A DNA stretch of 64,000 nt, from contig NZ_JAHVJQ010000006.1 in NCBI RefSeq assembly GCF_019801145.1, positions 186,001 to 250,000 of the forward strand, written 5' to 3'. Under the pieces are notes generated by a model. It made no database searches. It was not told the origin of the DNA and saw only the letters and a list, made by a program, of their open reading frames with translations. The position numbers were made by a program, and so were the translations under genes. This stretch comes from Leisingera aquaemixtae. GTDB taxonomy: Bacteria; Pseudomonadota; Alphaproteobacteria; Rhodobacterales; Rhodobacteraceae. Positions 1 through 7,555 of this stretch are shown here, in pieces. The stretch's first letter is position 1, and each line of letters begins with the position of its first letter.

Positions 1-223
1 GGAGCATAGATTGCTGGGGGCTCCCTTAGATCTGGTGCGGGCGATCTGTGAAAAGGAGAAACTTCCTGACTTTGCAACTGTTGTTATAGATCAGAAAAGT
101 TTGAAGTCAGGGGAAATGAAACCATCGCCGAAGGCTTTGGAAAAGTACGGTAGTTGGCCCGGTTTGAGAGCTGAGCAGGCGCGTGTTTTGGCGTTTGATT
201 GGAACACGGTTGAAGTCGAATAG
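1..223 (+). CDS. C-terminal end of an unrecognised protein (partial)
   Basis: The frame is open from the first bases of the window and stops at 223, so only the last 70 or so residues of a longer protein are visible. I recognise no family. The piece is soluble and mixed in charge, with no signal peptide or membrane segment. Its base composition is clearly more AT-rich than the genes that follow (codons such as GTT, ATA, GAA and TTG are common), while the next gene, starting at 251, returns to high-GC usage. This suggests recent transfer or the edge of an island to the left. No function is proposed. Confidence 0.6.
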   Translation, partial: EHRLLGAPLDLVRAICEKEKLPDFATVVIDQKSLKSGEMKPSPKALEKYGSWPGLRAEQARVLAFDWNTVEVE

Positions 224-250
224 GCAACTTTCTGAAAGAGACAGTAAACG

Positions 251-682
251 GTGGAGAGCACCCGGCTAACAATTGACAACCTCATCGTCTTCGACGGCGA
301 ATGCGTGCTGTGTTCAGGCTTCTTCCGCTTCATGCTGCTCCATGACCGGTCTCGGCTGTTTGCATTTGCCACCGCGCAATCGCCGCTGGGGCAGCGGCTG
401 TACCGTGAGCTGGGCCTGCCTGCGGATGACTTCGAGACCAACCTGGTGATCGTCGGTGGCCGCACCTATCAGCGGCTTGATGCCTTCGCCGCGGCGATGC
501 GGGCGCTGCCGTGGCCCTGGCCGGTGTTGTCATTATGCCGGTTTCTGCCGCGCGGGCTTAAGGATGCGCTCTATTTCAGCATCGCCCGCAACCGCTACAG
601 CCTGTTCGGGCGCCATGAACGCTGCATGATCCCCGGCCCCGAGATCCGCGTCCGCTTTGCCAGCGGGGGCTATGGCGCATGA
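251..682 (+). CDS. DCC-family thiol-disulfide oxidoreductase (DUF393)
   Basis: A 143-residue protein with the family's opening motif FDGECVLC at residues 14-21. It provides a CxxC pair (Cys18, Cys21) typical of the DCC group of thioredoxin-like proteins, and the length matches the family. The chosen start is a GTG at 251; no better ATG lies upstream in frame. It overlaps the next gene by 4 bases (ATGA), so the two are probably co-translated. Members are thought to carry out thiol-disulfide exchange, but substrates are generally unknown. Family assignment is firm; physiological role is not. Confidence 0.88.
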   Translation: MESTRLTIDNLIVFDGECVLCSGFFRFMLLHDRSRLFAFATAQSPLGQRLYRELGLPADDFETNLVIVGGRTYQRLDAFAAAMRALPWPWPVLSLCRFLPRGLKDALYFSIARNRYSLFGRHERCMIPGPEIRVRFASGGYGA

Positions 683-1224
683 GGGATGCCTTTGGCGAGA
701 TCATAGCCGTGCATAGGCTGCAGGTGCCGCCGGCCCTGATGCGGTTTCATACCGCGCCTCCTGCGCGCAGCCTTGGTGTGGTCAGGGTTGAAGGCGGCAA
801 CCGCTGGGCGCGGCTGCTGGCCGGGCTGGCGGGCTTCCCGCCGCCGATGGCGCAGACCCGTTTCCGCCTCGACGTCGCGCAGCAGGGCACGGGCCACGTC
901 TGGCGGCGCTGCTTCGGCAGGCATCAGACCCGGTCCCACCTGCGATTCGATCCGCGCCGGGGCAGGGCGGTGGAACGCTTCGGGCCGGTCGAGCTGGAGC
1001 TTTCGGCCAGCGTGCAGCAGGGGGCGCTGCTGGTCACGGTCGAAAGGGCCCGCCTGTTCGGGCTGCCGCTGCCGCGCGCGCTGTGCCCCGTCAGCGCGGC
1101 GATGGAGTTCGAGACCCCGCAGGGGCACCTGGGTTTTGACATCTCTGCCAGCCTGCCGCGCATCGGCCTGCTGGTGCGCTACAGCGGCCATATCGCGCTG
1201 CCGGAGCTGAACCTGAAGCGTTAA
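679..1224 (+). CDS. DUF4166 domain protein
   Basis: A 181-residue protein that resembles DUF4166 proteins throughout, including the central stretch with TRFRLDV and the later FGPVELELS region. In some organisms this domain is fused behind a saccharopine dehydrogenase-like domain; here it stands alone. It starts inside the stop region of the DCC-family gene, which implies translational coupling. No catalytic residues can be named, and there is no signal peptide or clear membrane span. The linkage to a DCC oxidoreductase suggests a shared cell-envelope or redox role, but that is inference. Confidence 0.7.
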   Translation: MRDAFGEIIAVHRLQVPPALMRFHTAPPARSLGVVRVEGGNRWARLLAGLAGFPPPMAQTRFRLDVAQQGTGHVWRRCFGRHQTRSHLRFDPRRGRAVERFGPVELELSASVQQGALLVTVERARLFGLPLPRALCPVSAAMEFETPQGHLGFDISASLPRIGLLVRYSGHIALPELNLKR

Positions 1225-1238
1225 CCATTTGCTAACCC
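1222..1238 (+). promoter_or_regulatory. possible CtrA-type site
   Basis: The segment TTAACCATTTGCTAAC overlaps the stop codon of the DUF4166 gene. It comes close to the alphaproteobacterial CtrA pattern TTAA-N7-TTAAC, with one mismatch in the second half-site, and lies about 75 bases before the gene at 1311. One near match in a 64 kb window can occur by chance, so this is tentative. Confidence 0.25.
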
Positions 1239-1310
1239 TGTCGTTGCCTGCCCGCGCGGTGAACCGTAGGTTTTCCGTATCCGCATGGAACTTCCGGGGG
1301 GGGGAAGAAG

Positions 1311-1607
1311 ATGTCCGCAGAAGCCGATCTGGACCGGGCGCTGGATGCGCTGGCACAGAAACTCGAAGAGCTGAACGACCTGACGCGTGCCAACCGCTTC
1401 ATGGTCGAGGCAATGGCTGGGCAAGGGGATGCGCTGAAGCAGATGAGCCGCCGCCGCACCAGGGACATGCTGCGCTGCCAGGCCCGGGCGCAGTTTCACC
1501 CTGATACCGGAACCGCGCCTGACGCGGCAGTGCTGGCCATTCTGGAAGAAGTGCTGGGCAGCCGAGGGGAAAGCGCCGAGATCATTCCGTTTCCTGCCCG
1601 CGCCTGA
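1311..1607 (+). CDS. small conserved-type hypothetical protein
   Basis: A 98-residue soluble protein with a purine-rich ribosome site (GGGGAAGAAG) directly before the ATG at 1311. The first 40 residues are a charged, probably helical segment (leucine, glutamate and arginine rich). The C-terminus ends in a short hydrophobic-proline tail. No family, catalytic motif, signal peptide or membrane span was recognised. Codon use matches neighbouring genes, which supports a real gene. It stands between the DUF4166 gene and the three secreted paralogues without clear coupling to either. Confidence 0.6.
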   Translation: MSAEADLDRALDALAQKLEELNDLTRANRFMVEAMAGQGDALKQMSRRRTRDMLRCQARAQFHPDTGTAPDAAVLAILEEVLGSRGESAEIIPFPARA

Positions 1608-1713
1608 ACCCGGCACCGCACACATTTGCGAGAGGCCGGGGGCAGGGCCGCGAACACCTCTTGAGGCTGTTGCGCTACTCCCTATGCTGACTTCAGCAAA
1701 GGGATATTTCCGG

Positions 1714-2115
1714 ATGAGAAACCTCGTTACCGCCGCCGCCCTGGCCTGTGCCACTGCCTTGCCGGCGGCAGCTGATACCTTTATCGCGAACCGCGGCGTG
1801 CGCGTGCTGCCGGTCAATGACATTGTCTACGAGGTGGTGCCGGGCCGTTCCGGCGGCACCTGGGAATACTGGTGCGCTGCTGCCGAATACGCCCGCCGCG
1901 TGCTGGGCGCGAACTGGACGGACCGTTACTACGTTGTGCGCGGCCGCGATGTCAGCGTCACAACCGGGCGCCGCTCGTCGGTGCAATTCACCCTCTATCC
2001 GGACCGGGCAGGGGTGCCGTCCAGGATCGGCTGGCTGTCTCTGGGCTTCCGTCCCGGCGACAGTTTGTCGGTGCAGCAGGGCTATGGCTACTGCTCGCAA
2101 GCGTCGCCGCTTTAA
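1714..2115 (+). CDS. secreted two-cysteine protein, paralogue A
   Basis: A 133-residue protein with a classical signal peptide (MRNLVTAAALACATALPAAA, cleavage near residue 20). The ATG at 1714 is preferred over one at 1684 because it puts the signal peptide at the N-terminus and has AAGGGA about 9 bases upstream. The mature part shares a pattern with the next two genes: P-V near the start, then E-V, a YWC or FWC motif, A-x-Y-A or similar, an RG, a GR followed by VQF, GD, and a final YC. The two shared cysteines, in WC and near the C-terminus, could form a disulfide in the periplasm. No known family or function was recognised. Confidence 0.72.
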   Translation: MRNLVTAAALACATALPAAADTFIANRGVRVLPVNDIVYEVVPGRSGGTWEYWCAAAEYARRVLGANWTDRYYVVRGRDVSVTTGRRSSVQFTLYPDRAGVPSRIGWLSLGFRPGDSLSVQQGYGYCSQASPL

Positions 2116-2455
2116 CCGGCAGCCAGCGGGCGGCCATAGCCGATGCGGGGCGTTCACAAACGGCCACGGCAAGGTGTTGCTGCAGACCGGCCGCGGTGCG
2201 AAACCGGCTGCCGCAAATGCCTCCGAACACTTTTCTCCGCCGAATGCCGGGCAGGGGCAGGCATCTTGAGACCGGCTTAAGCTTTTGAATGGGGGCAGCT
2301 TTCAGGGTGCCGCAGCTCTTTCTGCGACAGCCTGCACCTTGCTGCCATAAACAATGGCGCCGCCGCACGGCAGTGTGAGTGGCCCGTGTGTCAATTCTCC
2401 CTATCCTAGAAGCGGGGGGCACCGGTCTGTGCCCCGTTCGTCTAAGGGAGCTGCC
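2116..2455 (+). other. 340-base spacer between paralogues A and B
   Basis: No convincing gene is seen here. A hairpin (GGGGCAC, 6-base loop, GTGCCCC) lies at roughly 2415-2435, just upstream of paralogue B. The block CTCCCTATCCTAG near 2398 resembles CTCCCTATGCTGA upstream of paralogue A at about 1677, so the two genes may share a promoter element. The rest shows no repeats or terminator-like structure. Confidence 0.4.
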
Positions 2456-2866
2456 ATGAAACCTGTTGCCGCCGCTGCAATCGCTGCCACGTCGCTGATG
2501 ATGGCCTTCCCGGCAAGCCTGGACGCCAAAGCCAGCCGTCACAGCATCCGCGTCAATCCGGTGTCTGACGGTATTTTCGAAGTCATCCCCGGGGCTGGCA
2601 ATGGGATACTGTTCTGGTGCGGGGCTGCGGATTACGCCCAACGCGTGCTCCGGGTGCCCTGGAGCGCCAAATTGCACATCTCCCGCGGGCTGGGGCCCAG
2701 CGAAACAACCGGCCGCCGCTCAGCGGTCCAGTTCACGCTGGATGCAAATCTGGCCGCAGCCGCCCCAACCGGCGGATACGGGTCTGTTAACAGCCTGCAA
2801 GCTGGTGATACAATGAATGTTCAGAGAGCTTTTGATTATTGCTTTGTGCCGTTCGGGCGGCCGTGA
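2456..2866 (+). CDS. secreted two-cysteine protein, paralogue B
   Basis: A 136-residue protein with a signal peptide over roughly residues 1-24. The ATG at 2456 follows AAGGGAG at good spacing, so it is preferred to an upstream in-frame ATG at 2354. The mature region repeats the layout of the neighbours: NPVSDGIFEVIPG, then FWCGAADYAQRVL, TTGRRSAVQFTL, a GD and a terminal YC. It is clearly homologous to paralogue A and more distantly to paralogue C. The insert between VQF and GD differs in length and sequence from the other two. Function is unknown; export to the periplasm or outside is likely. Confidence 0.72.
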   Translation: MKPVAAAAIAATSLMMAFPASLDAKASRHSIRVNPVSDGIFEVIPGAGNGILFWCGAADYAQRVLRVPWSAKLHISRGLGPSETTGRRSAVQFTLDANLAAAAPTGGYGSVNSLQAGDTMNVQRAFDYCFVPFGRP

Positions 2867-2914
2867 ATTCATTCAGGTCCGCGGCCTTCCCGGAACAGCG
2901 AGATGGAGGTTGAG

Positions 2915-3340
2915 ATGACCAGCAAGAAACTGTGGCTGCCGGGCGTGCTGGCACTGGTTCTGTCCGTTCCGGTGCCTGCATCCGCGTGGCGTTCGATAAA
3001 CCGGAATGAGGTGCTGCCGGTGTCCGAAGGCGTTTGGGAGGTGGTGGCCCGGAGCCGGTCCGGCGCGCAGGATTACTGGTGCAGCATTGCCGATTTTGCC
3101 ATCCGCCAGCTGCGGGCGCCCGCGAACCAGCGGATCTACGTCTGGCGCGGCGAGGGGCCGTCAGTGAACCGGCCCGGGCGCAAGGCGGTGCAATTTGCCT
3201 TTGGCCTGCCGCCTGGGGTGCCTGACCGCTCCGGCAGCCTGTCGCTGAATGTGCGCGAGGCGGGCGACAGCCTGCGGGTGACTTCTGCGCAGAACTACTG
3301 CTACGACCGGCTGCCCGGGCGCGACCGTTTTCTGCCATAG
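2915..3340 (+). CDS. secreted two-cysteine protein, paralogue C
   Basis: A 141-residue protein with a signal peptide ending near VPASA (about residue 24). The ATG at 2915 is chosen over 2903 because GGAGG sits immediately upstream of it at correct spacing. It has the family pattern LPVSEGVWEVV, DYWCSIADFAIRQL, YVWRGEGPS, GRKAVQFAF, AGDSLRV and a final NYC. It is the most diverged of the three, with a longer basic C-terminal tail. Only about 50 bases separate it from paralogue B, so B and C may be cotranscribed. No enzymatic motif is visible. Confidence 0.72.
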   Translation: MTSKKLWLPGVLALVLSVPVPASAWRSINRNEVLPVSEGVWEVVARSRSGAQDYWCSIADFAIRQLRAPANQRIYVWRGEGPSVNRPGRKAVQFAFGLPPGVPDRSGSLSLNVREAGDSLRVTSAQNYCYDRLPGRDRFLP

Positions 3341-3397
3341 GAGCGGCTGCTGAGGGAGCGGGTTGCCTGAGCCGGGGGTTTCAGCCAGAAAGACTTC

Positions 3398-3814
3398 ATG
3401 CATCACGACTTCACCATCCCGACCCGCGGGCAGGGGCTTTATGAATTCACCCGCGATGTGCGGGCCTGGGTGGCGGACAGCGGCTTGCAGGACGGGCTGC
3501 TGACCCTGTTTGTCCGCCATACGTCCTGTTCCCTGCTGGTCCAGGAAAATGCCGACCCTGAAGTGCAGAGCGATTTGCGCGCATTCTTCACCCGTCTGGT
3601 GCCGCCCTCATCCGATCCTTCGATGGCCTATTTGCGCCACACCTATGAGGGGCCCGACGATATGCCAGCGCACATTAAGGCGGCGATGATGCCGGTCAGC
3701 CTGTCCATTCCGGTCCGCCGCGGCGCGCCGGTTCTGGGGACCTGGCAGGGCATTTTTCTGTTCGAGCACCGCGATGCGCCGCATCAGCGGCGGGTGGCCG
3801 GACACCTGGTCTGA
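3398..3814 (+). CDS. YjbQ/UPF0047 family protein
   Basis: A 138-residue single-domain protein matching the secondary thiamine-phosphate synthase-like YjbQ family in length and motifs: FVRHTSCSLLVQENAD at about residues 38-53, and the C-terminal GTWQGIFLFEHRD. The family forms small barrels in which conserved His, Cys and Glu residues cluster. E. coli YjbQ can weakly support thiamine phosphate synthesis, but the true cellular role is unsettled. A dedicated thiE lies at 48.5 kb, so a thiamine role for this gene is not needed here. Confidence 0.88.
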   Translation: MHHDFTIPTRGQGLYEFTRDVRAWVADSGLQDGLLTLFVRHTSCSLLVQENADPEVQSDLRAFFTRLVPPSSDPSMAYLRHTYEGPDDMPAHIKAAMMPVSLSIPVRRGAPVLGTWQGIFLFEHRDAPHQRRVAGHLV

Positions 3815-3874
3815 ACCTCTTTATCTAGCGGCGGTAATTCCCCCCTACCCAAATTCTGGAGGGTGGCCTATAGT

Positions 3875-3883
3875 TGTGGATAA
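3875..3883 (-). promoter_or_regulatory. DnaA box (TTATCCACA)
   Basis: A perfect nine-base DnaA box reads TGTGGATAA on the plus strand. It lies 54 bases upstream of nrdR, in the short intergenic region that must hold the nrdR promoter. In other bacteria DnaA acts at nrd promoters; control of nrdR here is inference. Confidence 0.5.
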
Positions 3884-3936
3884 CCGGGGAAATACCGGCA
3901 CAATAAACAGGCTGACAGGATTGAGGGAGCAGGCGG

Positions 3937-4404
3937 ATGCGCTGCCCATTTTGCGGAAATATCGACACTCAGGTCAAGGATTCACGCCCTGCCGAGGATC
4001 ATGTTTCGATCCGGCGGCGCCGGTTCTGCCCGGCCTGCGGCGGCCGTTTCACCACCTACGAACGGGTGCAGCTGCGCGATCTGGTGGTGATCAAGTCCAA
4101 TGGCAAGCGCGAGGATTTCGACCGCGACAAGCTGGAGCGCTCGATCCGCATTTCGATGCAGAAACGCCCGATTGAGCCGGAGCGCATCGATCAGATGATT
4201 TCCGGCATCGTGCGGCGGCTGGAGAGCATGGGCGAGACCGATATCCCGTCGAAGAAGATCGGCGAGATCGTGATGGAGGCGCTGGCCCGGATCGACACCG
4301 TGGCCTATGTGCGCTTTGCCAGCGTGTACAAGAACTTTCAGGCGGCGGATGATTTCGAGGATTTCGTTCACGAGCTGCGCCCGCCGGTGGCGCCGGAAGA
4401 ATAA
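3937..4404 (+). CDS. nrdR: transcriptional repressor NrdR
   Basis: A 155-residue protein with the full NrdR layout. The N-terminal zinc ribbon has CPFC at residues 3-6 and CPAC at 31-34. It is followed by the arginine run and TTYERV, then an ATP-cone domain over about residues 49-139. NrdR senses ATP/dATP and represses ribonucleotide reductase genes by binding NrdR boxes. No nrd structural gene is in the window. The stop overlaps the ribD start (ATGG/TAATGG junction at 4404), the common nrdR-ribD arrangement, so the two are probably one operon. Confidence 0.97.
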   Translation: MRCPFCGNIDTQVKDSRPAEDHVSIRRRRFCPACGGRFTTYERVQLRDLVVIKSNGKREDFDRDKLERSIRISMQKRPIEPERIDQMISGIVRRLESMGETDIPSKKIGEIVMEALARIDTVAYVRFASVYKNFQAADDFEDFVHELRPPVAPEE

Positions 4405-5501
4405 TGGACACAGACCACCGTTTCATGGCGCTGGCGCTGTCGCTGGGACGGCGCGGGCAGGGCAATTGCTGGCCGAACCCGGCTGTCGGCTGCGTCATCG
4501 TGCAGGGCGGCCGCGTGGTCGGCCGCGGCTGGACCAAGCCGGGCGGACGCCCGCACGCCGAAACCGAAGCTTTGGCGCAGGCCGGAGAAGCCGCCCGCGG
4601 CGCCAGGGCCTATGTCACACTGGAGCCTTGTGCCCATCAGGGCGAAACACCGCCCTGCGCCCAGGCTCTGATCGATGCCGGGGTGGCGCGGGTTGTCGTC
4701 GCGATCGGCGACAGCGATCCGCGGGTTTCCGGCCACGGGATCCGGATGCTGCGTGAAGCGGGCATCAGGGTGGACACCGGCGTCTGGGGCGCCCAGGCGG
4801 CACGCGACCATGCCGGGTTTTTTCTCAAGACGGAACAGGGCCGCCCGCTGGTGACGCTGAAGCTGGCCAGCAGCTTTGACGGCCGCATCGCCACCGGATC
4901 GGGGCGCAGCAAATGGATCACCGGACCGGAGGCGCGCCGCGCCGTGCACGCGATGCGCGCCCGCCATGACGCGGTGATGGTCGGCGGCGGCACCGCGCGG
5001 GCGGATGATCCCTCGCTGACGGTGCGTGATCTGGGGGTGGAGCGGCAGCCCGTGCGGGTGGTGATCTCTCGCCATCTGGACCTGCCGCTGATGGGGCAGC
5101 TGGCCCGTACCGCCCGGGAGGTGCCGGTCTGGCTGTGCCACGGCCACGGTGCCGACCATGAGCGCCTTCAGGCCTGGGAAGGCCTGGGCGCCAGGCTGAT
5201 CCCCTGCGCGTCGCACGGGGTTCAGCTTGATGCCGGAGACGTGCTGCAGCAGCTGGGGCAGGCGGGGCTTACCCGGGTGTTCTGCGAGGGCGGCAGCGCC
5301 TTGGCGGCTTCGCTTCTGGCGTTTGATCTGGTCGACGAGCTGATCGGCTTCACCGCCGGTCTGGGCATTGGGGCCGAAGGGCTGCCGTCGATTGGTGCGC
5401 TGGGCGTCGGCCGCCTGGAGGAGGCGCCGTGCTTCGAACTGGTCGAGACCCGCGCTGTCGGCAAGGACATCCTGCACCGCTGGACCCGCGCGCTGCGCTG
5501 A
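4404..5501 (+). CDS. ribD: bifunctional riboflavin deaminase/reductase RibD
   Basis: A 365-residue protein that carries out the deaminase and reductase steps of riboflavin synthesis. The N-terminal cytidine-deaminase-like domain holds the zinc site: HAE at residues 51-53 and PC-x8-C at 75-85. The C-terminal reductase domain begins near residue 145, with TLKLASSFDGRIATGSG followed by the SKWITG motif. Length is normal for the bifunctional enzyme. It is translationally coupled to nrdR. The next rib gene (ribE, 10243) is separated from it by the capsule genes on the other strand. Confidence 0.97.
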   Translation: MDTDHRFMALALSLGRRGQGNCWPNPAVGCVIVQGGRVVGRGWTKPGGRPHAETEALAQAGEAARGARAYVTLEPCAHQGETPPCAQALIDAGVARVVVAIGDSDPRVSGHGIRMLREAGIRVDTGVWGAQAARDHAGFFLKTEQGRPLVTLKLASSFDGRIATGSGRSKWITGPEARRAVHAMRARHDAVMVGGGTARADDPSLTVRDLGVERQPVRVVISRHLDLPLMGQLARTAREVPVWLCHGHGADHERLQAWEGLGARLIPCASHGVQLDAGDVLQQLGQAGLTRVFCEGGSALAASLLAFDLVDELIGFTAGLGIGAEGLPSIGALGVGRLEEAPCFELVETRAVGKDILHRWTRALR

Positions 5502-5537
5502 ACCCGGTAATGTCTCCAGGGATCAGCCGGGCGCACG

Positions 5538-7550
5538 TCAGCGCCAGAGGCGGGCGTAGGTGGCGAACAGCCCCTGCAGCTTTGACAGCATCCGGTTGCC
5601 AAGGCCCGGATGCGGCAGGCGGCCCTCGCGCAGCCGCATCACCGCTACCTCTGCAGGGCAGGGTTGTCTGGTGACCGGGTCGAAATAGCGCGGGTAGTCG
5701 ATCAGGGCAGCATGGGCGAGGCCCAGAAGCGGCACCTGCGCCTGCCGCCAGGACGGCGCTGGCGCCAGATCCCGGGTCAGCCCCCAGCCCGCGTAGAAAG
5801 GCGTGCCGAGCGTGGTGACTTTGACCCCGCGCAGCAGCGCCTCGAACCCCAGCAGAGAGGTCATCGTCCAGACTTCCTGCACATTCTCCAGCAGGGCCAT
5901 CGGATCCGCATGGGCCGCAACCGCATCCGCCACTCCTCCGGCATCGATACGCCCGGCCCGCAGGCCTGCCTCCACGTCTGGATGCGGTTTGTAGATGATC
6001 ACCGCGTCCGGGTTGGCTTCCCTCGCCGTGCGCAGGAGATCCAGATTGGTCCGGACCGTTCCAGCACCGCAGAGGATCGAGGCATCATCCTCCACCTGGC
6101 CCGGCACCAGGATCCGGCGGCCCTCAGGCAAGGCAGGAACGGCGCCGCCGAGATTGTATTTCGACACATGGTCCCGGACCAGGGATTGCACCAATCGTTC
6201 GGCCCGTAGCGCCTGCGCCAGGGTCAGCTCCGCGCGGCTTGCAATCAGCGCATCAAGGTCCGAGGGCTGGCGCGGATCGTAGTAGATCCCGCGCCGGTCG
6301 GTGACCAATGACAGCGGCGGCACCAGCTGCGCCCCCAGCCCGCGCGAGCGCAGGAACCCGTCCTCCACCCGCACCGCACCGGCGTGGACGTCTGCGGCCT
6401 TGCCTGCCCAGACCATCCGGTTGCGCCCGCCGGCCTGCGCCTTGGCAGGATCTTCGGTGAACTGAATCCGTTTTTCCGAACCAAAGAACTTCTGCAGCGG
6501 CTTGCGCTTCCACATCCGCATGCCTGAGGCCGCCCAGCCGCGATGGTCCTGCCGCCAGGCCCGTGCTTTTGCTTCCAGATTGTCCAGCACCGTTTCCAGG
6601 CTGCACAGCTCATCCCGGAACGGGTCGTACCATTTCGGATAGAGGATCATCGCGGCCGCAAACAGCTGCGCCCGTGTCAGCTGCCGCTGGCGCCGGGGCG
6701 GGGCGGCATCGTCGATGCTCAATCCCCAGCCCGCATAGAACGGCTGTCCGAACACCCGCGGCTTGTGGCCGGCCAGGATCGCTTCGAACCCCAGCTGCGA
6801 GGAGACGGTATAGACCCCGACTGCGCCCTCCAGCAGCGTCCAGGGAGAGACAGTGCCGGTGAACAGTTCAACCCGTCCCTGCGCATCACCGGTATCGTAG
6901 TATCCCGCCCGGTAGCCGCGCAGCGTCTCGGGGTGGGTCTTGATCAGAACGCGGGCACCGGGATGCTCCTCCTGTGCAAAGGCCAGCATCTCCAGAAACC
7001 GTGCCCGGTCCGCGCGCGAGGCGGTGACAGAGGCATCGTCCCGCGCCTGATCCGCGACCAGAACATAGCCGGGCGCCGGCATCGGTGTTTCAGGATCAAA
7101 CGCGTTGTACTTGCTGAGATGCGCTTCTTTCAGGCGGGTGATGGCGTCGCGCGCCCGCTGCATCAAGTGGGCGTCGTCGAGCGGATGGCCGGCCAGTAAT
7201 TGCTCCAGATCCGAAGGCACGGAGGCATTGAAATGCACCCCCGCCCGATCCAGCAGCAGCCCTATCGGCGGCTCGCCCGCGCGGCCGGGGTGCAGCGAGC
7301 GCAGAAACGCGTCCTCCACCCGCAGCAGCCCGCAGCCGCGCTTCTCCGCCACCGCAAGGCCGCGGTGGGCGGTGGGGGAGGCCCCCCAGATGCCGACCAG
7401 GTCGTCTGCCTGCGGCAGCCCCAAGCGGATGTTGTAGCCGGACAATTCCAGGATCCGCCGCACCCGGCGCTGGGTCAGAAAACCGCCGTTGTAAACAAAA
7501 AGCCGGGATGCAGTGCTCCCGGCTTCGTGGCGGCCTGAATTCAGGCTCAT
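5538..7550 (-). CDS. kpsC: capsule Kdo-linker transferase KpsC
   Basis: A 670-residue protein of two homologous halves, each with a Y/F-D/N-x-R/S-x-P-S-DL region, a SKYN motif and a VxGQVEDDAS or VADQARDDAS motif. This is the architecture of KpsC, which contains two Kdo transferase modules that extend the poly-Kdo linker on the lipid anchor of group 2-type capsules. The ATG at 7550 is chosen because it lies 5 bases after the stop of the export-protein gene and starts the conserved region; an in-frame ATG at 7634 would lie deep in that gene. It acts at the cytoplasmic face of the inner membrane. It converges with ribD with a 36-base gap. Confidence 0.93.
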   Translation of the reverse strand: MSLNSGRHEAGSTASRLFVYNGGFLTQRRVRRILELSGYNIRLGLPQADDLVGIWGASPTAHRGLAVAEKRGCGLLRVEDAFLRSLHPGRAGEPPIGLLLDRAGVHFNASVPSDLEQLLAGHPLDDAHLMQRARDAITRLKEAHLSKYNAFDPETPMPAPGYVLVADQARDDASVTASRADRARFLEMLAFAQEEHPGARVLIKTHPETLRGYRAGYYDTGDAQGRVELFTGTVSPWTLLEGAVGVYTVSSQLGFEAILAGHKPRVFGQPFYAGWGLSIDDAAPPRRQRQLTRAQLFAAAMILYPKWYDPFRDELCSLETVLDNLEAKARAWRQDHRGWAASGMRMWKRKPLQKFFGSEKRIQFTEDPAKAQAGGRNRMVWAGKAADVHAGAVRVEDGFLRSRGLGAQLVPPLSLVTDRRGIYYDPRQPSDLDALIASRAELTLAQALRAERLVQSLVRDHVSKYNLGGAVPALPEGRRILVPGQVEDDASILCGAGTVRTNLDLLRTAREANPDAVIIYKPHPDVEAGLRAGRIDAGGVADAVAAHADPMALLENVQEVWTMTSLLGFEALLRGVKVTTLGTPFYAGWGLTRDLAPAPSWRQAQVPLLGLAHAALIDYPRYFDPVTRQPCPAEVAVMRLREGRLPHPGLGNRMLSKLQGLFATYARLWR

Positions 7551-7555
7551 TCTGT

